A stretch of DNA of 64,000 nucleotides from Qipengyuania xiamenensis (GTDB lineage Bacteria > Pseudomonadota > Alphaproteobacteria > Sphingomonadales > Sphingomonadaceae): the NCBI RefSeq assembly GCF_019711495.1, contig NZ_JAIGNM010000002.1:434001-498000 (forward strand). Direction: 5' to 3'. The notes under the pieces are model-generated. The model was not told where the DNA came from. It did not search any database and worked only from the letters and a program-made list of their open reading frames with translations. Below are positions 17,779-29,361 of the stretch, in pieces. Position 1 is the first letter of the stretch. Every line of letters starts with the position of its first letter. Both the position numbers and the translations under genes were made by a program.

Positions 17779-18468
17779 CTAAAGCCGCTTCAGCGCGGGG
17801 ATCAGGGCTTCCAGCGAATCAATCGCCGCATCGGCACCGAGTTCCGCAGCCGGGGCATCGCAATAGCCATAGGCGGCCGCGATCACCGGGACGCCTGCCG
17901 CACGCGCAGCTTTCACATCGTAGCTGCTGTCACCGACAAAGGCGATCGTCCCGCCGCCGCAGGCCTCGCGGGCGTGCCAGATCGGGTCCGGAGCCGGCTT
18001 TGCGCGATGCTTGCCGTCGGGACCCTTGCCGAGGCTGTCGCCGCCCACGATGATCTCGAACCGGCTCGCCAGTCCGAGTGTCTGGAGGATATCGGTGGCG
18101 AAGCTTTCGAACTTGTTCGTGACCACCGCCATTCGCACCCCGCGTCCGCCCAGCGCTTCGAGCGTCTCGACCGCGTGCGGATAGGGGCGCGTGTGGACCG
18201 CGTTGTTGTGCGAATAATAGCCCAGCATTTCCTTATAGAGCTTGCGGAATTCATCATCCGCCAACCCGCCCTGCATGTCGATCGCCTGCTTGAGCATGAT
18301 CTTCGCGCCGCCGCCTATCAGGTCGGTCGCGCTGTCGATCGGGACGGGTTCGAAGCCGCCGATGCCAAGCGCGTGGTTCACCGCCGTACCGAGGTCGCGG
18401 TGCGTTTCGAGGAGGGTGCCGTCTAAGTCGAAGGCGACGATATCGAAGGGAAAGCCGGTCATCGCCAT
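17779..18468 (-). CDS. gph: Phosphoglycolate phosphatase
   Basis: HAD-superfamily phosphatase hydrolysing 2-phosphoglycolate, a product of DNA 3'-end repair and photorespiration-type reactions. The 229-aa protein has the nucleophile motif DLDGT at residues 14-18 (D14, D16), the cap domain, VTNKFES in the second HAD motif and VGDSSYDVKAARAAG in the last. Two close ATGs exist, 18468 and 18462; neither has a good Shine-Dalgarno. The open frame reaches 19110, antisense to glmU, and is not used. Divergent from glmU with 55 bases between starts. Confidence 0.85.
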   Translation of the reverse strand: MAMTGFPFDIVAFDLDGTLLETHRDLGTAVNHALGIGGFEPVPIDSATDLIGGGAKIMLKQAIDMQGGLADDEFRKLYKEMLGYYSHNNAVHTRPYPHAVETLEALGGRGVRMAVVTNKFESFATDILQTLGLASRFEIIVGGDSLGKGPDGKHRAKPAPDPIWHAREACGGGTIAFVGDSSYDVKAARAAGVPVIAAAYGYCDAPAAELGADAAIDSLEALIPALKRL

Positions 18469-18523
18469 CCGAGTGCAGTATGGTTCTTCAAACTGCAAGC
18501 GATTGGTGGCATGGCCCCTTTCC

Positions 18524-19891
18524 ATGAGCAAAAGCCGAGATTTCGCCGCCGTCATCCTTGCTGCCGGCAAGGGCACCCGCCTCAAGAGCGGGCTGCACAA
18601 GGTCCTCCACAATATCGCGGGTCGCCCCATCATCGAGCACCTGATGGCCTCGGTCGAGGAGCTTTCGCCCGCGCGGACCATCGTGATCGTCGGTGACGAG
18701 CGCGAACAGGTCATCGGCCAGCTGGGCGAGCGCGCGGAATGCGTGGTGCAGGAACCGCAGCTTGGCACTGGCCATGCGGTCGCGCAGGCCAAGGAAGCTC
18801 TCGCCGGCTTCGATGGCGATGTGGTGATGCTGCTGGGTGATGCACCCTTCATCAAGAGCTCGACCATGAACGACATGCTCACCCGCCTGCGCGCTGCCGA
18901 TGCGCCTGCCGTGGTGGTGCTGGGCTTCGAACCGGAGGACGCGCTGCAATACGGCCGGGTGATCACGCACCGAGACATGACCATCGAGAAGATGGTCGAG
19001 TTCAAGGACGCCAACGAAGCCGAGCGGGCCTGCCGCCTGTGCAATTCGGGCCTGATGGCCGCGCGCGCCGAGGTCCTGTTCGACCTGCTCGACCGTGTCG
19101 ACAACGACAATGCGCAGGGCGAATACTACCTGCCCGACATCGTCAATGTCGCGGTGAAGGACGGCAAGACCTGCGCCGCCGTGGTCACCGATCGCCCGCA
19201 CGAGGTGGTCGGGATCAACTCGCGCAAGGAACTCGCGGCCGCAGAGCGCCAGTGGCAGGATCTGAAGCGCGAGGAAGCGCTGGAGAACGGCGTAACGCTG
19301 AAAGCGCCCGAAACGGTCTTCTTCAGCTACGACACCGATCTTGCTCCCGATGTGACGGTCGAACCGAACGTCGTCTTCGCGCCCGGCGTGAAGGTGGAAA
19401 GCGGCACGCGCATCCGTGCTTTCAGCCATCTTGAAGGCGCACACGTCGGAGAGAACTGCGAAGTAGGTCCTTATGCACGCCTGCGCCCGGGCGCAGTGAT
19501 GGAAAAGGGCAGCAAGGTCGGCAATTTCGTCGAGATGAAGAAGGCGACGCTGGGCGAGGGCGCGAAGGCCAACCACCTGACATATCTCGGCGATGCGACC
19601 GTCGGGGCAGGGGCGAACATCGGTGCAGGCACGATCACCTGCAATTACGACGGCTATTTCAAATACCAGACCAAGATCGGCGAGCGCGCTTTCATCGGCA
19701 GCAACAGCTCGCTGATCGCTCCGGTTGAAATCGGTGCCGATGCGATCGTAGCCGCGGGTAGCGCCGTCAGCCGCGACGTCGCTGCAGGCGAGCTCCGCAT
19801 GGTGCGCGCCGAGCAGCTGGTCAAACCGGGTTGGGCCGACCGCTTCCACGACACGATGAAAAAGAAGAAGGCATCGGAGAAGAAGGGCTGA
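18524..19891 (+). CDS. glmU: Bifunctional UDP-GlcNAc pyrophosphorylase/GlcN-1-P acetyltransferase GlmU
   Basis: GlmU makes UDP-GlcNAc for peptidoglycan and LPS. The 455-aa protein has the pyrophosphorylase LAAGKGTRLKS (residues about 13-23), MLLGDAPF, and the C-terminal beta-helix acetyltransferase with hexapeptides (VGENCEVGPYARLRPGA, LGDATVGAGANIGAG). The catalytic His-bearing repeat is intact. ATG 18524 is chosen because homologues start at the AAVILAAGKGTR strand a few residues later. The C-terminus ends KKKKASEKKG. Its stop overlaps the CTG start of the HNH gene. Confidence 0.96.
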   Translation: MSKSRDFAAVILAAGKGTRLKSGLHKVLHNIAGRPIIEHLMASVEELSPARTIVIVGDEREQVIGQLGERAECVVQEPQLGTGHAVAQAKEALAGFDGDVVMLLGDAPFIKSSTMNDMLTRLRAADAPAVVVLGFEPEDALQYGRVITHRDMTIEKMVEFKDANEAERACRLCNSGLMAARAEVLFDLLDRVDNDNAQGEYYLPDIVNVAVKDGKTCAAVVTDRPHEVVGINSRKELAAAERQWQDLKREEALENGVTLKAPETVFFSYDTDLAPDVTVEPNVVFAPGVKVESGTRIRAFSHLEGAHVGENCEVGPYARLRPGAVMEKGSKVGNFVEMKKATLGEGAKANHLTYLGDATVGAGANIGAGTITCNYDGYFKYQTKIGERAFIGSNSSLIAPVEIGADAIVAAGSAVSRDVAAGELRMVRAEQLVKPGWADRFHDTMKKKKASEKKG

Positions 19892-20160
19892 GCGAGGGCC
19901 GCACCACCTGCTGGCTTTGCGAGCGGCCAGTCGGCACGCGGGTCCAGTACCATCACCCGATCCCCAAATCGAAGAAGGGGCGGTTCACCGTTCCCGTCCA
20001 TCCCATCTGCCACCAGGCGATCCACGCCAACTTCACCAATGCCGAACTCGCCCGGATCGGCGAAGATCGAGAATCGCTGGTCGAGAACGAGGCGATTGCA
20101 AAGTTCCTGCGCTGGATTGCCGGAAAGCCACCCGATTTCCACGCTCCGACGCGCAAGTGA
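19888..20160 (+). CDS. HNH endonuclease-like protein, probable CTG start
   Basis: The 90-aa reading has a compact HNH pattern: CWLCERP (zinc-type CxxC), HHPIPKSKKG with the catalytic His pair, then HPICHQAIHANFT. HNH proteins cut DNA, but many short ones are uncharacterised. In-frame ATG 19831 would add an N-terminal piece buried inside glmU. The family normally starts SEGRTTCWLCERP, which here begins at CTG 19888, overlapping the glmU TGA and preceded by GGAGAAG. I favour CTG as a non-canonical start; GTG 19831 or another site is possible. Followed by a SOUL gene. Confidence 0.6.
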   Translation: MSEGRTTCWLCERPVGTRVQYHHPIPKSKKGRFTVPVHPICHQAIHANFTNAELARIGEDRESLVENEAIAKFLRWIAGKPPDFHAPTRK

Positions 20161-20211
20161 TCCGATGCATCCGGGAACGAAGCGGATGCGTAACTGCTGT
20201 CTGATAAAGTC

Positions 20212-20859
20212 ATGCAGAGGATGTCGGAGATGGTGAAAGCGAAATATCTTGCCCTAGGTTTGGGCGCAGCACTGATTGCAGGCACCGCAGCCTATGCGCA
20301 GGGACGATATAGCGACGAGCCGGCTTTCGAACTCATCACCCAGCAGGGTGCCTTTGAGGTGCGCGAATACGAACCGATGATCGTGGCCGAGGTAACGCAC
20401 ACCGGTGATCGGATGCGCGCCATGAATGCCGGTTTCCGCCGGCTGGCCGCCTATATCTTCGCGCAGGAAGACGGGCGTGCGCCTATCGGAATGACCACTC
20501 CGGTCATCCGCAAGCAGGCCGAAAAGATCGCCATGACTTCACCGGTCACTATCGGCGAGGGCGAGGATACGGGCAGCTGGAACACGCGTTTCGTCATGCC
20601 CGATAGTTTTACGATGGAGACCCTGCCAGAGCCTCCTTCGGACATCACGCTGATCGAAATTCCGGCTCGCAAGATGGCCAGCGTCAAATTCGACGGCTGG
20701 GGTCGACAGGAGGATCTCGAGAAGATGGAAGGCTTCCTGCGCCGCTGGATGGAGGAGCAGGGGCTGGAGGCGGCCGGTACGCCCGAATATGCCTTTTACG
20801 ATGCGCCGCGCGTTCCCGCCCGCATGCGCCGCAACGAGGTCATGATCCCGGTCAAATAG
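20212..20859 (+). CDS. SOUL family heme-binding protein
   Basis: The 215-aa protein begins with a signal peptide (KYLALGLGAALIAGTAAYAQ) and carries a SOUL/HBP domain: FELITQQGAFEVREYEPMIVAEV, GFRRLAAYIF, IGMTTPVI and MTSPVTI, then a C-terminal PEYAFYDAPRVPARMRRNEVMIPV. SOUL proteins bind heme or related tetrapyrroles; the physiological role is unclear. Three close starts are possible (ATG 20212, 20221 and 20230); none has a decisive Shine-Dalgarno. A bidirectional terminator follows at 20875-20907. Confidence 0.85.
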   Translation: MQRMSEMVKAKYLALGLGAALIAGTAAYAQGRYSDEPAFELITQQGAFEVREYEPMIVAEVTHTGDRMRAMNAGFRRLAAYIFAQEDGRAPIGMTTPVIRKQAEKIAMTSPVTIGEGEDTGSWNTRFVMPDSFTMETLPEPPSDITLIEIPARKMASVKFDGWGRQEDLEKMEGFLRRWMEEQGLEAAGTPEYAFYDAPRVPARMRRNEVMIPVK

Positions 20860-20874
20860 CTCTCAAGACAACGA

Positions 20875-20907
20875 AAAGGGGCGGCCCCGTCGCGGGACCG
20901 CCCCTTT
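20875..20907. terminator. Bidirectional intrinsic terminator
   Basis: AAAGGGGCGG-CCC (20875-20887) pairs with GGG-a-CCGCCCCTTT (20894-20907). T-rich tracts follow on both strands (TTTCATTTT on plus, TTTTCG on minus). It separates the convergent SOUL gene and the S9 peptidase. Confidence 0.85.
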
Positions 20908-20928
20908 CATTTTGTCTATAGCGAAAGC

Positions 20929-23061
20929 CTATTCGCTCTCGTTATCGTCCATCAGGCGCTGCATCAGGTAGATCATCTGCAGGGCCTGCAACTTGGCACG
21001 CTGTTCATTGTCGACGCCTCCCGAATGGCCGCCGGTCATGTCCTCGAAATACCAGTAATCCTGGCCGAGTTCCTTGAGCTTGGCCGCAGCCTTGCGGGCA
21101 TGGGCAGGGTGCGTGCGGTCATCGGCGGTCGAGGCCCAGAGGAACGGGGCGGGGTAGTCCACGCCCTCGACGATCTTCTGGTAGGGTGAATAGCCTTCGA
21201 TCCACGCGCGCTGTTCGGGGATACGCGGATCGCCGTATTCGCCGATCCACGAAGCGCCGCGGCCGATCAGGTGGTAGCGGAGCATGTCGAACAGCGGGAT
21301 GGCGACGATGGCGGCGTCGAAGGCTTCGGGGGCCTGCGTGAAGGCCGTACCGACCAGCAGGCCGCCCTGGCTGCCACCCTGGATACCGAGCTGGCCGGGA
21401 TTGGTGATCCCGCGCTTCACCGCGTCCTGTCCGACAGCGATGAAGTCGTCCCACGTGCGCTGCTTGTTCTCGCGGATGGCGGTCTGGTGCCAGCCGGGGC
21501 CGAACTCACCGCCGCCGCGCAAATTGGCGAGGATGAAGGCACCGCCCTTTTCGAGCCAGAGCTTGCCGGTGAGCGAGCGATAGCTGGGCAGCTGCGAGAT
21601 CTGGAAACCGCCATAGCCATAAAGCAGCGTCGGCGTGGTGCCGTCCATCTCCATGCCCTTCGGCTTTACGAGAAAGTAAGGGATTTTCGCCCCGTCCTTG
21701 CTGGTCGCCTCGAACTGCTCGACTTCCATGCCGGTCGCATCGAAATAGCTGGGCGAGGTCTTGAGCACTTCCGGATCGCCGCTTCCGTCCGTGTACCAGA
21801 GCGTGCTGGGCGTCAGGAAATCGGTCGAGGTGAACATGATCTCGTCGGATTCCGAAGACGCGGTCGAGACGCCGAGCGTCGCATTGTCGGGCAGGGCAAC
21901 TTCGCGCTTCACCCACTCGCCGTCCTCGAAATCGATCTTGAGCACCTTGCCCACGACATTGTCGAGGATGGACATGTAGGCGCTGTTGGCGGTCGAGTTG
22001 CCGCCGCGCTTGGTCTGGCGATCTTCGGGTGCCCAGACGAGGGTCTTGGTCGCACCGTTCGGGTCGGCCTTCCACTCTTCCAGATCTACCGCGATCAGCG
22101 AGTCGGCGGGGAAGGTCTGGCCCTGCGTCTCCCAGTCGACATCGGTCGAGAAGAGCATGTGGCCGTCGAGAATGCCGTACGGGCCGGCCTTCTTCGGCAG
22201 GTCGAGCTGCACCCATTCGTCGTCTTTCCAGAGGTAGTAGGCGCGTTCGTGGAAGGAGAGGCCGCGATAAGCGATGCGGGCCTGGATCTCGCCGTCGGGC
22301 GTGCGCAAGTGGTAGGCGCCTGCCGACACGTCCTTGGCATCGCCGCGGAAGATTTCCGGAGCATCGGCCAGCGCGTTGCCGCGTGTCCACATACGGGTGG
22401 TGAAGGGATATTCGCTCTCGGTGAGCGTACCTTCACCGAAGTCGCGGCCCACGAGCAGCGTGTTCTCGTCGACCCAGCTGACGCCGCCCTGGCTCTTCTC
22501 TTCGATTACGAAGCCGCCTTCGACGAACTGCTTGGTCGTCATGTCGAATTCGCGCAGGATGGTTGCGTCTTCACCGCCATCCGAAAGCGCGATCATGCAC
22601 ATACGCTGGTCGGGCGGCAGGCAGCTGCTGCCCTTGTAGACCCATTCCTTCCCCTCGGCCGCGGCAAGCGCATCGACGTCGAGGATGATTTCCCATTCCG
22701 GTTCGTCGGTCCGGTAGCTTTCCAGCGTGGTCCGGCGCAGCACGCCCTTGGGGTTCTTCTTGTCCTGCCAGAAGTTGTAGAGCCCGTCCTTGCGGATCGA
22801 GACGTAGGGCACGCGGTCCTCGGCATCGAGGATGGCAAGCGCTTCGGCGGTCAGTTCGTCGAACCGCGGGTCCTGCGCCATATGCGCCATGGTGCGGTTG
22901 TTTTCGTTGCGGACCCATTCCAGCGCTTCATCGCTGCGGGCTTCTTCGAGCCAGATATAGGGATCTTCGTCCGGGCCCGGTACGCCGTCCTCGGCGGCGA
23001 GCGAAGTGGGGGTGGCAATCGTCATGGTCGCTGCCAATGCCAGCGTCGAAACACGTTTCAC
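20929..23061 (-). CDS. Prolyl oligopeptidase family serine peptidase (S9)
   Basis: The 710-aa protein has a signal peptide (TLALAATMTIATPTSLA), a long beta-propeller-like N-terminal half and a C-terminal alpha/beta-hydrolase. The nucleophile is S564 in GGSQGG, the typical S9 motif, and the catalytic His lies in GGHSGG near the end. Prolyl oligopeptidases cleave short proline-containing peptides. It is exported to the periplasm by its signal peptide. The start is GTG 23061, preceded by GGAGAGGAC; no ATG is in frame nearby. Terminated by the bidirectional hairpin at 20875-20907. Confidence 0.93.
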   Translation of the reverse strand: MKRVSTLALAATMTIATPTSLAAEDGVPGPDEDPYIWLEEARSDEALEWVRNENNRTMAHMAQDPRFDELTAEALAILDAEDRVPYVSIRKDGLYNFWQDKKNPKGVLRRTTLESYRTDEPEWEIILDVDALAAAEGKEWVYKGSSCLPPDQRMCMIALSDGGEDATILREFDMTTKQFVEGGFVIEEKSQGGVSWVDENTLLVGRDFGEGTLTESEYPFTTRMWTRGNALADAPEIFRGDAKDVSAGAYHLRTPDGEIQARIAYRGLSFHERAYYLWKDDEWVQLDLPKKAGPYGILDGHMLFSTDVDWETQGQTFPADSLIAVDLEEWKADPNGATKTLVWAPEDRQTKRGGNSTANSAYMSILDNVVGKVLKIDFEDGEWVKREVALPDNATLGVSTASSESDEIMFTSTDFLTPSTLWYTDGSGDPEVLKTSPSYFDATGMEVEQFEATSKDGAKIPYFLVKPKGMEMDGTTPTLLYGYGGFQISQLPSYRSLTGKLWLEKGGAFILANLRGGGEFGPGWHQTAIRENKQRTWDDFIAVGQDAVKRGITNPGQLGIQGGSQGGLLVGTAFTQAPEAFDAAIVAIPLFDMLRYHLIGRGASWIGEYGDPRIPEQRAWIEGYSPYQKIVEGVDYPAPFLWASTADDRTHPAHARKAAAKLKELGQDYWYFEDMTGGHSGGVDNEQRAKLQALQMIYLMQRLMDDNESE

Positions 23062-23152
23062 AGTCCTCTCCTGCAGATGATGCGGGTCGGTTCTAACCTG
23101 CTCATACCGAAAGGAAAGGACAGCCTTGCTCGACGAGCGGGCTATCGGGCGG

Positions 23153-23201
23153 GATAAGCGTGCACCTGCATGGCTACATGCGGCAAGGGGCGGCGCTTAT
23201 C
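23153..23201 (-). terminator. Nested inverted repeat between two exported-protein genes
   Basis: An outer 8-bp stem GATAAGCG (23153-23160) / CGCTTATC (23194-23201) encloses a 5-bp inner stem GCATG/CATGC with loop GCTA (23168-23181). It begins 6 bases after the stop of the minus-strand gene at 23208. There is no T-tract, so rho-independent termination is uncertain; it may protect or process the 3' end. Confidence 0.45.
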
Positions 23202-23207
23202 GGGTGA

Positions 23208-23972
23208 TCAATACGCCACCTCGCCTTCAGGCACTTCAATCGTCACACTCGCTATCTTGTCGGCCACACCGTTGAGCGTGACTGTGCGACCAATCAGAGT
23301 GAGCGACTGAGGGAACTGGTCCTCCGTGAAGGAAATTCCCGGAATACAACTCGGGACCCATTTCCCGCTCGCTATGAGAGCTGGCACCCAGCGATCGTAG
23401 CAGAGCCAGAAACTCTGGCGCGCGGTCTGGAAAAGGCCGCCTTGTGGTCCGCTAAAGCCGAATTCGATATCCAGCACCATCTTCGCATCGTCGGCGCTGG
23501 TCTGGGTGAGCGTAACGGGCTGGCCCAGCGTCGATATCTCGCCGACAGTTCCGCGATCGAATATCTCGCTGTTCGGCTCGGTTTTGAAATACCGCTCGTA
23601 CAAGCCGTCGCGATCGGCATCGATCAGGCAGATCACATTGATGCTGCGCAGGGCGCGCATCGGCTCGCAAACCGTGCCGGAATGGTTTGCGACCGGGGTG
23701 AAATAGATCGAATTCTTCGACATTTTCTTCCCGCGCTCGTCCCGCAGGCGATCGTCCGCCTTGAGCAGGGAAGAAGGTCTGATCCGCGCGAACTCGATAT
23801 CCTCGCCCCGAGCGAGAGTGTATTCATGTGTGCCTGCTTCGCCTGCAAGTGCGACCCACTGAATCTCGACTTCTCCAGAGGGAAGATCGAGCTGAGCGTC
23901 TTGAGCGAGAGCGACCGAGGCGGCCGTCGACAGCGACATCGCTACTGCGGCAGCGGACTTTTTATTGAACAT
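23208..23972 (-). CDS. Exported protein of unknown function
   Basis: The 254-aa protein has a signal peptide (residues about 5-24, MSLSTAASVALAQ) and no family I recognise. A D-rich segment near residues 135-143 (DADRDGLYERY) has the spacing of EF-hand or similar calcium-binding loops, but only once. The rest is beta-rich (GEVEIQWVALAGEAGTHEYTLARGEDI). ATG 23972 follows AAAGGGG. Its base composition looks lower in GC than the neighbouring peptidase. Its job is unknown. Confidence 0.6.
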   Translation of the reverse strand: MFNKKSAAAVAMSLSTAASVALAQDAQLDLPSGEVEIQWVALAGEAGTHEYTLARGEDIEFARIRPSSLLKADDRLRDERGKKMSKNSIYFTPVANHSGTVCEPMRALRSINVICLIDADRDGLYERYFKTEPNSEIFDRGTVGEISTLGQPVTLTQTSADDAKMVLDIEFGFSGPQGGLFQTARQSFWLCYDRWVPALIASGKWVPSCIPGISFTEDQFPQSLTLIGRTVTLNGVADKIASVTIEVPEGEVAY

Positions 23973-24036
23973 GAAACGACCCCTTTGCTTATCGAATACT
24001 CATCTTTCTCGATCAGCATGGCAAGAGGCAAAGAAA

Positions 24037-24060
24037 AAGGGCGACCCGAGGGCCGCCCTT
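24037..24060 (-). terminator. Intrinsic terminator of the atp operon
   Basis: On the minus strand AAGGGCG-g-CC ... GG-t-CGCCCTT forms a stem with loop CTCG, followed by TTTCTTT. It lies 25 bases after the atpC stop and closes the atpH-A-G-lipoprotein-D-C operon. Confidence 0.85.
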
Positions 24061-24085
24061 GATCTTGTGCGATTGTCCGAAAGGC

Positions 24086-24343
24086 TCAGCCTTCGACGTG
24101 TTCCGCGAGGACCGTCAGACCCTTGTCGCCCACTTCGGCAAAGCCGCCGCGGACTTCGATGGTCTCAGGCGCAGCGCCTTCGGTCTTGTAGACCTGGACT
24201 TCGCCGTCGCGGATGGTCGACATGAAGGGCGCGTGGCCTTCCAGCACACCGAATTCGCCTTCCGTGCCGGGGACGACCACCATGTGGACTTCCTCGGAGC
24301 GGACCAGCTTGGCCGGCGTGACGAGTTCGAAATGCAGAGCCAT
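24086..24343 (-). CDS. atpC: ATP synthase F1 epsilon subunit, short form
   Basis: Epsilon sits on the gamma stalk and couples rotation. The 85-aa protein reads [40 protein letters not shown], the N-terminal beta-sandwich, and ends HVEG, so the C-terminal two-helix hairpin that in E. coli inhibits ATP hydrolysis is missing. Short epsilon subunits are common in Sphingomonadales and related alphaproteobacteria, where a zeta protein often inhibits instead. The ATG is 3 bases after the atpD stop. Last gene of the operon. Confidence 0.94.
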   Translation of the reverse strand: MALHFELVTPAKLVRSEEVHMVVVPGTEGEFGVLEGHAPFMSTIRDGEVQVYKTEGAAPETIEVRGGFAEVGDKGLTVLAEHVEG

Positions 24344-24345
24344 GC

Positions 24346-25815
<1,470 letters not shown>

Positions 25816-25823
25816 CTACTGGC

Positions 25824-26186
25824 TCAGTTTTCTGTGTGGTGGGCGCCGTGTTCGGCACAAAGGGCTTCAGCGTCTGCGAGCATCCAGCCGTCGTTCGCTT
25901 CATTGACGGCGAGGGTGGCCTTATGACGCAGGTATTCGTCTTCGCCGAGGCTGAATTCGCAGGCGACGGTGTCAGCACCCATCGCGCGGCGGCAGACAGC
26001 TTCGTTGACCGGCTCTGCACCTTCGCAGGTCGCTGCGAAGGTTTCCTTGAACAGCGCCTGGTCGGGCGCGGGCAGCGTGTTCACCGGCTCGGGCGTAACG
26101 ACCTCGGTCGGGGTCGGCTCGGGCGCCGGCTCTTCACCGCAAGCGGCGAGCAGGGCGACGGGAAGGAGGAGGGCGAGTTTCTTCAC
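25824..26186 (-). CDS. Lipoprotein inserted between atpG and atpD
   Basis: The 120-aa protein starts at GTG 26186, after AAGGAAG, and has a signal peptide with lipobox LLAAC (Cys near residue 16), so it is predicted to be lipid-anchored and face the periplasm. After a Glu/Pro/Thr-rich linker (EEPAPEPTPTEVV) it has a short domain with Cys residues (ATCEGAEPVNEAVCRRAMGADTVACEF) and ends AEALCAEHGAHHTEN. The even Cys pattern could form disulfides. The frame reaches 26213, which overlaps the atpG end. It lies in the atp operon, between atpG and atpD, on the same strand. I know of no family name; role in the ATP synthase is only suggested by position. Confidence 0.75.
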   Translation of the reverse strand: MKKLALLLPVALLAACGEEPAPEPTPTEVVTPEPVNTLPAPDQALFKETFAATCEGAEPVNEAVCRRAMGADTVACEFSLGEDEYLRHKATLAVNEANDGWMLADAEALCAEHGAHHTEN

Positions 26187-26196
26187 GGGGCTTCCT

Positions 26197-27069
26197 TTAC
26201 AGAGCTTCCGCACCGGCGATGATTTCGATCAGCTCGGTGGTAATGGCGGCCTGGCGGCTGCGGTTGTACTGGATCGTCAGCTTGTTGATGAGGTCGCCGG
26301 CGTTGCGCGTGGCGTTGTCCATCGCGGTCATCGAAGCGCCCTGCTCGGAAGCTTCACGCTCGAGCAGTGCACCGAACAGCTGCGTCTTGACGTAGCGCGG
26401 CAGGAGTTCCTCGAGGATTTCCTCTTCGCCCGGTTCGTATTCGACGACTGCATCACCGCTGTCGCCTTCGCCTTCGGGCGAGGGGACCGGGATCAGCTGG
26501 TCGACGGTCGGATCCTGCGCGAGGGCCGATTTGAAGATCGGGTAGACGAGGTGGGCAACGTCGAATTCGCCCTTCTCGAAACGCTCGATCAGGTCGTCAG
26601 CAATCTGTTCGGCTTCCTCGAAGCCGGGGTTGCGGACGGTCGAGGTGTCGAAGTGCTTGGCGATGCAGCTGGCATAGTCGCGCTTGATCGGCGCGCGGCC
26701 CTTCTTCCCGATCAGGTAGAAGGACACGTCCTTGCCTTCTGCGGTCAGCGCCCGCGCCTTGGCCTTGGCAGCCTTGACGATGTTGGCGTTGAGACCGCCG
26801 CACAGGCCCTTGTCGGTGTTCACGACCACCAGCAGGTGGCGCTTGTCCGATCCGGTGCCGCGCAGCAGCTTGGGCGCACTGTCGCCGCTCACCTTGGAGG
26901 CGAGCGAGGCCATCACACCCGACAGCCGTTCGGCATAGGGGCGTGCGGCTTCGGCAGCAACCTGCGCACGGCGAAGCTTGGCCGCTGCGACCATCTGCTT
27001 GGCCTTGGTGATCTTCTGGGTCGACTTGACCGAGTTGATCCGGCCCTTGAGTTCTTTAAGCGAGGCCAT
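26197..27069 (-). CDS. atpG: ATP synthase F1 gamma subunit
   Basis: The rotor subunit, 290 aa. It has the N-terminal helix [23 protein letters not shown]-like start ([30 protein letters not shown]), the conserved [10 protein letters not shown] near residue 92-101, and the C-terminal [31 protein letters not shown], the classic gamma signature. ATG 27069. The gene ends 10 bases above the GTG of the lipoprotein gene, unlike in E. coli where atpD follows. Confidence 0.97.
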   Translation of the reverse strand: MASLKELKGRINSVKSTQKITKAKQMVAAAKLRRAQVAAEAARPYAERLSGVMASLASKVSGDSAPKLLRGTGSDKRHLLVVVNTDKGLCGGLNANIVKAAKAKARALTAEGKDVSFYLIGKKGRAPIKRDYASCIAKHFDTSTVRNPGFEEAEQIADDLIERFEKGEFDVAHLVYPIFKSALAQDPTVDQLIPVPSPEGEGDSGDAVVEYEPGEEEILEELLPRYVKTQLFGALLEREASEQGASMTAMDNATRNAGDLINKLTIQYNRSRQAAITTELIEIIAGAEAL

Positions 27070-27096
27070 GACGGCTCCCTGTTAGGCTCGTGGGTC

Positions 27097-28638
<1,542 letters not shown>

Positions 28639-29193
28639 TTAAGCCTTCATGGCCTGGGAGAGCGAATTGAGACGGGTGCGGATCGAGCCATCAATGCGCT
28701 TCGATCCGATGGTGACGACGAGGCCGCCGAGGAGCTCGGGGGCGACCTTCGTGGAAAGTTTGACGGTGCGGCCTTCGCGGGCCGTCAGCTTCGCCTTGAG
28801 ATCGGCGAGCTGCGCGTCGGTCAGCGCGTGGGCGCTGGTGACTTCGGCGGCGACTTCGCCGCGCTGCGCCTCTGCGATCGAGCGAAAGGCGCGAATGATG
28901 CCCGACAGGTCGCGGAGGCGGCGGTTCTGCGCCAGCGTACCGAGGAACTTCTGGGTCAGGTCCGACAGGCCCATGATGGCTGCCACACCCCACAGGGCCT
29001 TTTCGGCCTGGCCGCGCGTCACGCGGGGGTTGGTGGTGAGCATCTTGAGCTCGGGCGATTCGGCAAGGCCTGTCTCGAGCTTGTCGAGATCCGATTCGAC
29101 TGCTGTCACGGTTCCGGCCTCACTGGCCAGATCGAACAGGGCCGAAGCGTAACGTCCAGCAAGGCTAGCCTTGATACCGGCGGAAATTTCCAC
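28639..29193 (-). CDS. atpH: ATP synthase F1 delta subunit
   Basis: Delta connects F1 to the peripheral stalk. The 184-aa protein reads [19 protein letters not shown] near the start and ends with [22 protein letters not shown], the OSCP/delta C-terminal signature. The start is GTG 29193 after GAGAGACGC. No F0 genes (atpB, E, F) are nearby, as usual in alphaproteobacteria where F0 is encoded elsewhere. First gene of the operon; the 206 bases upstream hold the promoter, which I could not resolve clearly. Confidence 0.95.
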   Translation of the reverse strand: MEISAGIKASLAGRYASALFDLASEAGTVTAVESDLDKLETGLAESPELKMLTTNPRVTRGQAEKALWGVAAIMGLSDLTQKFLGTLAQNRRLRDLSGIIRAFRSIAEAQRGEVAAEVTSAHALTDAQLADLKAKLTAREGRTVKLSTKVAPELLGGLVVTIGSKRIDGSIRTRLNSLSQAMKA

Positions 29194-29361
29194 GCGTCTC
29201 TCGTCCTCTAGGGGTCGGAAAAGGGTTCTTTACGGCCACGCCGTTGACGAGCGAAAATGAGTCGCTCCGGCAAGGTTGGCGCGCGCCTAGCAAAGGGGGT
29301 GCGGCAAGGCAACCCGAGTCAGACCTCGAAAGATGGACTCTTTCCCCTGTTGGCGTAGGAT

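Noticed and set aside
18469-19110. N-terminal extension of the gph frame
   Set aside because: It is antisense to glmU; the HAD nucleophile motif DLDGT lies right after the chosen start.
21271-23157. A 628-residue open frame antisense to the S9 peptidase
   Set aside because: It is the complement of a clear S9 peptidase gene with signal peptide and GGSQGG. No homology-like pattern.
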